5,583 nucleotides of DNA, from assembly GCA_023454395.1 (NCBI GenBank), contig JAEYFY010000253.1, positions 1 through 5,583 of the forward strand, read 5' to 3'. The DNA is from Pseudomonadota bacterium. GTDB taxonomy: Bacteria; Pseudomonadota; Gammaproteobacteria; Enterobacterales; Enterobacteriaceae. The notes below the pieces were generated by a model. That model had not been told where the DNA came from, did no database searches, and saw only the letters and a list, made by a program, of their open reading frames with translations. The translations under genes and the position numbers were made by a program. This document shows positions 1 to 5,583 of this stretch, one piece after another. Numbering within the stretch: the stretch's first letter is position 1; each line of letters begins with the position of its first letter.

Positions 1-120
1 AACACGCATTATCTTTTTATTATTATTAATTTATTACTTTTGTTGACTTGTTATCACCGAATTCATCGCGCACTAAAAGAAGCAACGATGACAGATAAAG
101 ATAAGGATACATCGTTATGA
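1..120 (+). CDS. C-terminal end of an upstream membrane protein (partial, possibly YnbB-like)
   Basis: Frame 1 is open from the first base to a TGA at 118-120, giving 39 visible codons; the start lies outside the window. The visible residues include a strongly hydrophobic stretch (LFIIINLLLLLTC, about residues 5-17), which looks like a last membrane helix. A charged tail follows, ending TMTDKDKDTSL. The stop overlaps the next start as ATGA, a typical translational-coupling junction within an operon, and this is the main reason to believe the frame. In E. coli the gene before ynbC is ynbB, a CDP-diglyceride synthase family membrane protein, so a YnbB-like product is a reasonable guess from gene order. 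The fragment holds no family motif, so the identity is inference. An AT-rich stretch open by chance is the alternative. Confidence 0.6.
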   Translation, partial: NTHYLFIIINLLLLLTCYHRIHRALKEATMTDKDKDTSL

Positions 121-1886
121 ATCAACAGCCGCAATATCAAACTCAAAGGAATATGATTGAGTCTGAATTTACCACCAGCGATAAGACACAGCTGTATTAT
201 CGCCATTGGCCTGCTCAAATTACCACGGAGCCAAAAGCAGTTATTTTATTTCACCGAGGACATGAACACTCAGGTCGTGTTGCTCATCTAGTTGATGAGT
301 TAGATCTTCCTGATTTCTCCATGTTTGCTTGGGATGCTCGTGGACATGGTAAAAATGAAGGCGCTCGCGGTTATAGCCCATCAATGGGAACATCAATAAA
401 AGATATAGATGAATTCGTTCATTACGTTTCTTCTAACTATAATATTCCAATGGAGAATATTCTGGTTGTTGGCCAAAGTGTAGGTGCCGTTTTAGTTACT
501 GGCTGGGTACACGATTACGCGCCAAAAATTCGCGGTATGGTGCTAGCTTCTCCTGCATTTAAAGTGAAATTATATGTTCCTTTTGCACGTACAGGTCTTG
601 CCTTAATGCAAAAAATTCGTGGGCTTTTTTATGTTAATTCGTATGTGAAAGCGAAATATCTAACCCATGATCAAAACCGTATCGACTCTTTTAACCAAGA
701 CCCACTGATCACTCGCCCTATTGCTGTCAATATTTTATTAGAGCTTTATAAAACGGCAGATCGTGTTGTTGAAGATGCAAGTGCGATAACTTTACCAACA
801 CAGTTATTTATTTCAGGTAATGATCATGTGGTTCACGCCAAGCCTCAACATCTTTTCTATGAACGTTTAAATACCTCTATCAAAGAAAAGCATGTCTTAC
901 CGGGCTTTTACCACGATACCTTAGGTGAGAAAGAGAGAATTATCCCTATCAATAAAATGCGCAGTTTTATTGAAAAATTATTTGCACAACCACTTTATCA
1001 ACATGATTACCAACATGAAGATACTTGGGGCCATAGTGCAGATGTTTATCGCGCATTACAGACCCCTCTTCCTAAATATTGTCCCAAAAGACTTTATTAT
1101 AAATTACTTAGCCGTTCGATGAGTACTTTAGGTAAAGCGTCTGAAGGTGTTGCTCTCGGTTACGATAAAGGTTTTGATTCCGGATCAACGCTAGATTATG
1201 TCTACCGCAATCAACCCCAAGGGAAAGGATTATTTGGTCGTGTTGTTGATAGGCAGTACTTAAATAGCATTGGCTGGCAAGGCATTCGCCAACGTAAGAT
1301 CAATATTGAAAATACGATCCGCTACGCAATTCGCCAATTAATACAAAATAATATGCCGGTGCATATTATGGATATCGCAGCAGGACAAGGACGCTATCTT
1401 TTTGATGCTGTTAATGATTATGGTAAGGTCGATTCGATTTTAATGCGCGATTATAGCGCCATTAACGTTGAACAAGGCAGAATGGCGATTAAAGAACGTC
1501 ACTTAGAAGACAAAGTGCGTTTTGAAGAAGGTAACGCTTTTGATTCAGAAAGCTTGAGCGCTGTTTCGCCTTCTCCCACGTTAGGTATTGTCAGTGGGCT
1601 ATATGAATTATTCCCTGAAAACCATCTACTAAAAGAGTCTTTAAAAGGGCTATCGCAAGCCATACCAAGTGGCGGTTTATTAATTTATACCTGCCAACCT
1701 TGGCACCCTCAACTTGAAATGATTGCGCGTGTATTACCAAGTCACCAAAATGGACAACCTTGGATCATGCGTTGCCGTAGCCAAGGTGAAATGGATGCTT
1801 TAGTTAATGAAGCTGGTTTTGAGAAGTTAGATCAACAAATTGATCATTGGGGTATTTTCAGTGTATCAATAGCAAAACGTCGCTAA
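117..1886 (+). CDS. ynbC: Bifunctional alpha/beta hydrolase / class I SAM-dependent methyltransferase (YnbC-like)
   Basis: A 589-residue soluble two-domain protein with no signal peptide, close to the E. coli YnbC length of about 585. The N-terminal half (about 20-290) is a monoglyceride-lipase-type alpha/beta hydrolase. It has an oxyanion-loop motif HRGHEHSGR (46-54), a nucleophile elbow GQSVG with Ser121, a probable acid Asp236 in SGNDHVV, and a probable base His266 in GFYHD. The C-terminal half (about 380-589) is a methyltransferase: motif I is MDIAAGQGRYL (418-428), an acidic residue Asp445 follows the second strand, and GNAFD (472-476) fits a later SAM-pocket motif. The start overlaps the upstream stop (ATGA) and has an AAGGA ribosome site at 103-107, nine bases away. 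Family knowledge supports an ester hydrolase plus methyltransferase; the substrates are unknown. The ynb gene context suggests a lipid or lipid headgroup, which is inference. All key residues appear intact. Confidence 0.93.
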   Translation: MNQQPQYQTQRNMIESEFTTSDKTQLYYRHWPAQITTEPKAVILFHRGHEHSGRVAHLVDELDLPDFSMFAWDARGHGKNEGARGYSPSMGTSIKDIDEFVHYVSSNYNIPMENILVVGQSVGAVLVTGWVHDYAPKIRGMVLASPAFKVKLYVPFARTGLALMQKIRGLFYVNSYVKAKYLTHDQNRIDSFNQDPLITRPIAVNILLELYKTADRVVEDASAITLPTQLFISGNDHVVHAKPQHLFYERLNTSIKEKHVLPGFYHDTLGEKERIIPINKMRSFIEKLFAQPLYQHDYQHEDTWGHSADVYRALQTPLPKYCPKRLYYKLLSRSMSTLGKASEGVALGYDKGFDSGSTLDYVYRNQPQGKGLFGRVVDRQYLNSIGWQGIRQRKINIENTIRYAIRQLIQNNMPVHIMDIAAGQGRYLFDAVNDYGKVDSILMRDYSAINVEQGRMAIKERHLEDKVRFEEGNAFDSESLSAVSPSPTLGIVSGLYELFPENHLLKESLKGLSQAIPSGGLLIYTCQPWHPQLEMIARVLPSHQNGQPWIMRCRSQGEMDALVNEAGFEKLDQQIDHWGIFSVSIAKRR

Positions 1887-1910
1887 CGGAATGCACCCTT
1901 AATAACTGAG

Positions 1911-1944
1911 CTATCGCTATATGGCAACATATAGCGATAGTTTT
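1911..1944 (+). terminator. Perfect 12-bp hairpin between ynbC and ynbD, terminator-like
   Basis: CTATCGCTATAT (1911-1922) and its exact reverse complement (1929-1940) enclose the six-base loop GGCAAC. The right arm is followed by TTTT and then AACTGG. It starts 24 bases after the ynbC stop. The stem is long but has only four or five G-C pairs, and the U-tract is short, so termination would be weak or partial. The stem can extend outward by G-U and A-U pairs into the T run (1908-1910 with 1941-1943). Alternatives are an mRNA-stabilising or processing hairpin that sets different ynbC and ynbD levels within one transcript. Confidence 0.55.
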
Positions 1945-1947
1945 AAC

Positions 1948-1973
1948 TGGTTGTAAAATATGTGGTTGTAAAA
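1948..1973 (+). repeat. Tandem 11-bp direct repeat upstream of ynbD
   Basis: TGGTTGTAAAA occurs exactly at 1948-1958 and 1963-1973, a 15-base period, between the hairpin and the ynbD ribosome site. The first copy contains TAAAAT (1954-1959), a five-of-six match to a -10 box. The region 17 bases upstream falls in the hairpin arm and has no -35-like sequence, so a promoter is only a weak possibility. The repeat could also be a duplication remnant or a binding site. Confidence 0.4.
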
Positions 1974-2005
1974 ATAGAAACATAACCAAAGAAAGGAATT
2001 TTAGT

Positions 2006-3337
2006 ATGGGTGGCGATCAACACACTCAAATAACATCATCGAGAAAAAGTATCTGGCTTGCTGGAATTGTATGGCTGTTATTTCTTGCCCCATTTTTCTA
2101 TTTAACTTATATGCAAGTTAACGCTTACACTGCCACTTTATCTGATGTTCCTTCTTTTGTTTATTCTTGGGAAAAAGCGATCCCCTTTTTACCTTGGACA
2201 ATCATTCCTTATTGGAGTGTAAATATTGCCTATGGTATTTCACTGATTATTTGTACAACATTGAGAGAACAATTTGTACATGGACTACGTTTAATTGTCG
2301 CCTCTCTTATTGCTTGCGCTGGTTTTTTATTATTTCCTTTAAAATTTAGTTTTATTCGCCCAACAACAGAAGGATTTTCTGGTTGGTTATTTACCCAATT
2401 AGAAGGTTTCGATTTACCTTATAACCAAGCGCCTTCTTTGCACATTATCTTATTGTGGATACTTTGGTTACGTTTTCGCGCACATACGCCTAAATCATGG
2501 CAATGGTTTTTAAATTTATGGTCATTGCTTATTGCTGTTTCTGTACTGACAACATGGCAACACCACTTTATTGATATTATTACGGGCTTTGGTGTTGGCG
2601 TATTTATTTGTTATTTATTACCAATAAACTCTCGTTGGAAATGGCATTTTACTGGCAGCAAACGCAGTTTACGTATTGGTAATAACTATGCATTATCAGC
2701 AATGGTGTTCTACCTGTTATCTTTTGGTTTACAAGGCTTCTTTTGGATTTTTCTTTGGCCTGCAATCACATTAACTTTTGTGACTTTAGGTTATTTCGGT
2801 GCTGGCGCTTCTATTTTTCAAAAAAATGCTCAGGGTGAAATTCCCCTTTCTGCACAGATAATCCTATTACCTTATCGCTTTTTTGCTTGGTGTACTTATC
2901 GCTATTATTTAACTCGTTGCCAAACACCCAGTTTAATTGCTGAAGGTATTTTATTAGGTGGACGCCCACTTTATAAATTAAAAGCGAATGCCGTTTTTGA
3001 TTTAACCTGTGAATGGCCAAGAAACAAATTTAGCCAAAATCAGCTTTATTTAGCCCAACCTCAAATCGATTTATTACCATTATCTCCTGATGATATCAGC
3101 AAAGCCATGTTGTCTATGGAACGACTTAGCCAAGTTGGTACTGTTTATATTCATTGCAAATTAGGCTATTCACGCAGTGCAACCATTGCGGTTGCATGGC
3201 TAGTTTACAATGGCACAGTAGATACTTTGGAAGATGCAATAAAACAAGTGTATCAAACACGCCCTCAAGTCATTTTAAATTCAGAAACACAAGAGGCACT
3301 ACAAACTTGGTATTCACGTTTCCAACAAAATAGATAA
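2006..3337 (+). CDS. ynbD: Membrane PAP2-family phosphatase fused to a dual-specificity phosphatase domain (YnbD-like)
   Basis: A 443-residue inner-membrane protein, near the E. coli YnbD length of about 430. Residues 1-270 are mostly hydrophobic, with roughly eight helices (about 17-36, 68-85, 93-112, 141-158, 166-184, 189-205, 228-250, 252-270). PAP2 motifs are seen as RP (118-119), PSLH (143-146) and HxxxD (His186, Asp190), which resemble the inositol-phosphotransferase-like branch of PAP2 rather than the classical PSGH form. From about 312 a dual-specificity phosphatase domain follows, with the P-loop HCKLGYSRS (383-391): nucleophile Cys384, phosphate-binding Arg390, and Asp355 as a candidate general acid. 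The start has AAAGGA (1992-1997), eight bases before ATG. The family suggests dephosphorylation or headgroup transfer on lipid phosphates, plus a cytoplasmic Cys-dependent phosphatase. The true substrates are unknown. It forms a tight pair with the next gene (10-base gap). Confidence 0.93.
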   Translation: MGGDQHTQITSSRKSIWLAGIVWLLFLAPFFYLTYMQVNAYTATLSDVPSFVYSWEKAIPFLPWTIIPYWSVNIAYGISLIICTTLREQFVHGLRLIVASLIACAGFLLFPLKFSFIRPTTEGFSGWLFTQLEGFDLPYNQAPSLHIILLWILWLRFRAHTPKSWQWFLNLWSLLIAVSVLTTWQHHFIDIITGFGVGVFICYLLPINSRWKWHFTGSKRSLRIGNNYALSAMVFYLLSFGLQGFFWIFLWPAITLTFVTLGYFGAGASIFQKNAQGEIPLSAQIILLPYRFFAWCTYRYYLTRCQTPSLIAEGILLGGRPLYKLKANAVFDLTCEWPRNKFSQNQLYLAQPQIDLLPLSPDDISKAMLSMERLSQVGTVYIHCKLGYSRSATIAVAWLVYNGTVDTLEDAIKQVYQTRPQVILNSETQEALQTWYSRFQQNR

Positions 3338-3347
3338 CGAGGTAACT

Positions 3348-3755
3348 ATGCTGACAACAAAAACAAGCGGTAAAGTCATTGTGTATTTAACTCAAAGTTG
3401 GCGCTATTTGCTGCTATTATCACTGTTACCTTATATAAGCACATGGCCTGTGTTTAGCCTTCATTTTCACAATAAATTAGCTTTCTTTGTTGCTTCTGTT
3501 TTATTTTTATTTACGCAATATCACCTTTTTCGTTTATGGCTTGATAGCCATTTTTTTCAAGCTCTTTATCGTTATCAAGACGATGTAAGCTTTGATAAAA
3601 GTCTCTCTACATTATTTCCTAAACGTCCCCAAAAACAGACTATGGAAGCCCGCTGGTTAGGGACTAAACGTCTATTTTCTTTTGCCGTGATTGGCGTTTC
3701 AATTCAATGGATATGGTGTTTGGCTATGCTTTTTTTTACGCTTTTTAGTTATTAA
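3348..3755 (+). CDS. Small three-helix membrane protein of unknown function, distal operon gene
   Basis: A 135-residue product that I do not recognise. It starts ten bases after the ynbD stop, with GAGG at 3339-3342 five bases before ATG, so it is almost certainly co-transcribed with ynbD. Hydrophobic segments lie at about 18-38, 43-64 and 107-133. The loop between the second and third (about 65-106) is polar and rich in Lys and Arg (for example PKRPQK at 91-96, and KR at 107-108). By the positive-inside rule this loop faces the cytoplasm, placing the C-terminus outside. The loop also carries acidic residues (Asp66, Asp78, Asp79, Asp83), but no known catalytic motif is visible. Aromatic residues are abundant, as in small membrane subunits. 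By position it may be a partner or accessory of the YnbD-like phosphatase, which is inference. E. coli has no equivalent at this place that I know of. Confidence 0.8.
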   Translation: MLTTKTSGKVIVYLTQSWRYLLLLSLLPYISTWPVFSLHFHNKLAFFVASVLFLFTQYHLFRLWLDSHFFQALYRYQDDVSFDKSLSTLFPKRPQKQTMEARWLGTKRLFSFAVIGVSIQWIWCLAMLFFTLFSY

Positions 3756-3854
3756 CCAGCAAAAGCCGCTGTTTATTAATCATATAAAACAATATGTTAT
3801 AAGAATAAAATCTAAGAGTTTATATCAAATTAATTGAATATCTCTATCACCGTA

Positions 3855-3916
3855 ATGCTTTCCTTAAAAAAATGACTCATGTTACTATCATTTCCCTTAC
3901 AAATGATTTGTTATGA
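3855..3916 (+). promoter_or_regulatory. Two chained mini-ORFs leading into the transporter start (possible leader peptides)
   Basis: ATG at 3855 opens a six-codon ORF (MLSLKK) ending TGA at 3873-3875, which overlaps the ATG at 3872 as ATGA. That second ATG opens a 14-codon ORF (MTHVTIISLTNDLL) ending TGA at 3914-3916, which overlaps the transporter ATG at 3913 in the same way. The transporter start has no Shine-Dalgarno sequence, so coupling to upstream translation would explain how it is translated. Neither mini-ORF has a clear ribosome site either, and ATGA is common in AT-rich DNA, so chance is a serious alternative. Confidence 0.25.
3899..3911. promoter_or_regulatory. 13-base palindrome ending two bases before the transporter start codon
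   Basis: ACAAATGATTTGT is a perfect 6-1-6 inverted repeat. It could be an operator half-site pair for a dimeric repressor, or a small RNA hairpin over the ribosome landing site. In RNA the one-base centre would force inner pairs open, so a DNA-binding role fits better. A second, shorter dyad, ATGACTCAT, lies at 3872-3880. No regulator gene is in the window to pair with either one, and AT-rich palindromes of this size do arise by chance. Confidence 0.3.
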
Positions 3917-5130
3917 GTATTATGGAACACACCGCACCACAAACATCGCTAAGCAAAGGTCTTATTTTACTTATGGCGGTTGCCACAGGTATGGTTGTTG
4001 CCAGTAACTACTACGCACAACCTCTACTTGATTCAATCGCAAACTATTTCCACATATCGGCTACTTTGGCGGGATTTATTGTCACCACTGCGCAATTAAG
4101 TTATGCCGTAGGGCTAATGTTGTTAGTGCCTCTTGGCGATATTTTTGAACGTCGCTCGCTCATTATTACCATGACATTAATTTCAGCGAGTGGTCTATTA
4201 ATTACCGCTATGGCGCCTAATATTTGGGTGATGTTAATCGGAACTGCGCTTTCAGGTATGTTCTCCGTTGTGGCTCAAATCCTTATTCCTTTTGCTGCAA
4301 CACTTGCCGCACCACACCAAAGAGGAAAGGCCGTCGGAACTATTATGAGTGGTCTGTTACTCGGGATCTTACTGGCGAGAACCGCATCTGGATTAATGGC
4401 GTCATTTACCAATTGGCAGGGTATTTTCTGGGTAGCGAGTATTTTTCTGGCAATTTTAGCTATCACTTTATGGCGCTGTTTACCCACTTATAAAAGTAAA
4501 ACCGACTTAAATTATTTTCAATTACTCGGTTCTATTTTCAAATTATTTGCAACAACACCCGTATTAAGAACTCGTTCATTAGTTGGTGCGCTTATTTTTG
4601 CTCACTTTGGTTTATTGTGGACCTCAATGGCCTTTTTATTGGCTTCTGATCCTTTTAATTACTCGGATGCTGTGATTGGTTTATTTGGACTTGTAGGTGC
4701 TGCTGGTGCATTAATGGCGGGTAAAGCGGGTGTATTAGTTGATAAAGGAAAAGGCAAGAAAACCACCACGGTGGGATTAATTTTTCTCTTTCTTTCTTGG
4801 GGCTTTATCATTATTGCACCTTATTATCACTGGGTTGGGCTAATCAGCTTTATCATTGGCGTTGTCCTACTAGACTTAGCTGTTCAGGGGGTTCATGTCA
4901 CCAATCAGAGCACCATATACCGCATTTTACCTGATGCTAGAAACCGCCTGACTGCCGCTTATATGACAAGCTATTTTATTGGTGGTGCATTAGGATCTTT
5001 ACTATCAGGCTATGCTTATCATCAATATGGATGGACCGGTGTTTCTATCGCCGGATTAGTCATTGGTGTTATCGGTCTTATTGTTTGGTTTTTAGGTTAT
5101 AAAAATGATCCAATAATTCACGCTGAGTAA
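3913..5130 (+). CDS. Major facilitator superfamily transporter, NepI/YgaY-like group
   Basis: A 405-residue inner-membrane protein with about twelve helices in the usual 6+6 arrangement; a polar central loop lies near 189-200. The segment SNYYAQPLLDSIA (31-43) and the helix 2-3 loop PLGDIFERR (73-81, with Asp76 and Arg80/Arg81) match MFS motif A as it appears in drug/proton-antiporter-like exporters. GLLLGILLARTASG (147-160) takes the place of the antiporter motif in helix 5. These make it a likely proton-driven exporter; the substrate cannot be read from sequence. The annotated ATG lacks a ribosome site. An in-frame ATG at 3922 (residue Met4) has TGAG four bases upstream and is a credible alternative start. 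The length is normal and nothing is broken. The 157-base gap from the previous gene suggests separate transcription. No divergent regulator is visible. Confidence 0.92.
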   Translation: MSIMEHTAPQTSLSKGLILLMAVATGMVVASNYYAQPLLDSIANYFHISATLAGFIVTTAQLSYAVGLMLLVPLGDIFERRSLIITMTLISASGLLITAMAPNIWVMLIGTALSGMFSVVAQILIPFAATLAAPHQRGKAVGTIMSGLLLGILLARTASGLMASFTNWQGIFWVASIFLAILAITLWRCLPTYKSKTDLNYFQLLGSIFKLFATTPVLRTRSLVGALIFAHFGLLWTSMAFLLASDPFNYSDAVIGLFGLVGAAGALMAGKAGVLVDKGKGKKTTTVGLIFLFLSWGFIIIAPYYHWVGLISFIIGVVLLDLAVQGVHVTNQSTIYRILPDARNRLTAAYMTSYFIGGALGSLLSGYAYHQYGWTGVSIAGLVIGVIGLIVWFLGYKNDPIIHAE

Positions 5131-5136
5131 TTTTCA

Positions 5137-5152
5137 GACCCAAGGATGGGTT
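5137..5152 (+). terminator. Short hairpin after the transporter gene, possible terminator
   Basis: ACCCA (5138-5142) pairs with TGGGT (5147-5151) around the loop AGGA, with one extra G-U pair outside. It lies eight bases after the transporter stop and is followed by a T-rich but interrupted stretch (TATATTATTTCTTCC). The position is right for a rho-independent terminator; the short stem and broken U-tract make it weak. Confidence 0.35.
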
Positions 5153-5174
5153 ATATTATTTCTTCCACTCCACG

Positions 5175-5399
5175 CTAATCAGAATAAAATGTGAATGTTT
5201 TAACAGCGTGATTACTATTAATGTATATCATCATCCCATTCTTTATTAAGAAAATTATATCAATCTCCCCAATAAAGCACCGCATAAATAATTTCATTTT
5301 GATACTATCTACATAACAACTATTGGTAGTGATAATAAATTTATTACGTGTTTTATCGTAAAAAATGATCCCTTTTTTCGCAAATAGACTACTATTCAT
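5175..5399 (-). CDS. Doubtful 74-codon ORF, hypothetical
   Basis: An open frame from ATG (complement of 5397-5399) to a stop at 5175-5177, the only long frame in the AT-rich tail. The product is rich in Ile, Lys, Phe and Asn, as expected from base composition. It has one hydrophobic patch around residues 44-60 and no motif I recognise. No Shine-Dalgarno sequence precedes the ATG, and the frame closes nine codons further upstream. The opening GIIFYDKTRNKFI loosely resembles the first strands of ToxR/CadC-type winged-helix domains, but the part that should form the recognition helix does not fit, so at best this would be a decayed remnant. A stop-free frame this long is somewhat unlikely in such AT-rich DNA, which is the only argument for it. 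Confidence 0.25.
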   Translation of the reverse strand: MNSSLFAKKGIIFYDKTRNKFIITTNSCYVDSIKMKLFMRCFIGEIDIIFLIKNGMMIYINSNHAVKTFTFYSD

Positions 5400-5438
5400 T
5401 GTCAGATAAGTGATAAATTGATTTTATTAACTTATTGC

Positions 5439-5465
5439 AAAGAGATAAGTACCTATCTTTTTTTT
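5439..5465 (+). terminator. A/T-stem hairpin followed by a run of eight Ts
   Basis: AAAGAGATA (5439-5447) pairs with TATCTTTTT (5454-5462), with one G-U pair, around the loop AGTACC. The T run covers 5458-5465. The shape is terminator-like on the + strand, but the stem has a single G-C pair and the nearest + strand gene ends about 310 bases upstream. It may only be an AT-rich dyad. Confidence 0.25.
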
Positions 5466-5466
5466 G

Positions 5467-5501
5467 TGTTATCATTCAGAAAATTTATGAATCAGGTAAC
5501 A
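5467..5501. promoter_or_regulatory. Nested dyad in the distal AT-rich region
   Basis: An inner dyad ATTCAGAAAATTTATGAAT (5474-5492) pairs at eight of nine positions around base 5483. An outer pair, TGTTA (5467-5471) / TAACA (5497-5501), nearly shares its centre. It could be an operator or RNA stem for a gene beyond the window. No partner gene is visible, so the role is unknown. Confidence 0.3.
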
Positions 5502-5583
5502 TAATCAAAAAAACATAGTGACTATAAATAATAAAAATTGCTAAATTGTGTGTTTAATATACCATTTAACATGTTGATAACAG

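Larger units (their letters stand above)
5131..5583. other. AT-rich 453-base region without a convincing gene
   Basis: This stretch is visibly richer in A and T than the genes before it. On the + strand the frames are closed by frequent stops. The longest start-to-stop reading I followed there, from ATG at 5221, gives 31 codons with no ribosome site. It holds a weak hairpin beside the transporter stop, a spaced inverted repeat CACGCT (5171-5176) / AGCGTG (5205-5210), one doubtful minus-strand ORF, an A/T-stem hairpin with eight Ts, and a dyad near 5484. It probably ends in the promoter region of a gene beyond 5583, but I see no clear -35/-10 pair. No tRNA-like or repeat-array structure was found. 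Confidence 0.6.

Noticed and set aside
43..48. TTGACT as a -35 box for ynbC
   Set aside because: No -10-like sequence lies 16-18 bases downstream, and the stretch reads better as the end of the upstream coding frame.
925..1122. 65-codon + strand ORF inside ynbC
   Set aside because: Lies fully inside the methyltransferase/hydrolase gene in another frame, with no ribosome site and no recognisable motif; a shadow.
2811..3020. 69-codon minus-strand ORF inside ynbD
   Set aside because: Antisense to well-supported coding sequence that keeps family features; composition looks like a reverse-frame shadow.
3757..3774. CAGC/GCTG hairpin with TTT after the 135-residue protein gene
   Set aside because: Only four pairs with a seven-base loop and three Ts; too weak to call a terminator.
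3797..3826. TTATAA / TATATC as a promoter for the transporter gene
   Set aside because: The -35 matches only three of six consensus bases in AT-rich DNA where such pairs are expected by chance.
4224..4493. Overlapping + and - strand ORFs inside the transporter gene (89 and 70 codons)
   Set aside because: Both are other-frame readings of transporter helices 4-6, which are intact in the main frame.
5221..5316. 31-codon + strand ORF in the AT-rich tail
   Set aside because: No ribosome site, no motif, and antisense to the equally doubtful minus-strand ORF; not supportable.

Overview
The window looks like chromosomal DNA from a low-GC enterobacterium. A Proteus or other Morganellaceae relative is most likely. 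This rests on the AT-rich codon use in every gene and on two adjacent genes that match the architectures of Escherichia coli YnbC and YnbD. The genus is an inference, because no RNA gene or other taxonomic marker is present.

Layout, all real genes on the + strand. Positions 1-120 hold the last 39 codons of an upstream membrane protein, whose stop overlaps the next start as ATGA. Positions 117-1886 encode a YnbC-like fusion of an alpha/beta hydrolase (apparent triad Ser121/Asp236/His266) to a class I SAM-dependent methyltransferase. A 119-base gap with a perfect 12-bp hairpin and an 11-bp direct repeat follows. Positions 2006-3337 encode a YnbD-like fusion of a membrane PAP2-type phosphatase/phosphotransferase to a dual-specificity phosphatase domain (active-site Cys384). 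Ten bases later, 3348-3755 encodes a three-helix membrane protein of unknown function. Positions 3913-5130 encode a 12-helix major facilitator transporter, after a 157-base gap that carries two tiny chained ORFs and a 13-base palindrome at the start codon. The last 453 bases (5131-5583) are very AT-rich. They hold hairpins, a dyad and one doubtful minus-strand ORF of 74 codons, but no convincing gene.

How the genes may work together: in E. coli, ynbC and ynbD follow ynbA (CDP-alcohol phosphatidyltransferase family) and ynbB (CDP-diglyceride synthase family). The first part of this window is therefore probably the distal half of an uncharacterised lipid-modification operon. It combines a lipase-like hydrolase, a methyltransferase, a lipid-phosphate phosphatase and a protein- or lipid-phosphate phosphatase. 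The transporter is probably a separate unit. The most interesting points are the possible lipid pathway with its extra 135-residue membrane protein, and the start region of the transporter, which has no Shine-Dalgarno sequence but a chain of ATGA overlaps. No mobile element, CRISPR array, tRNA or rRNA was seen.
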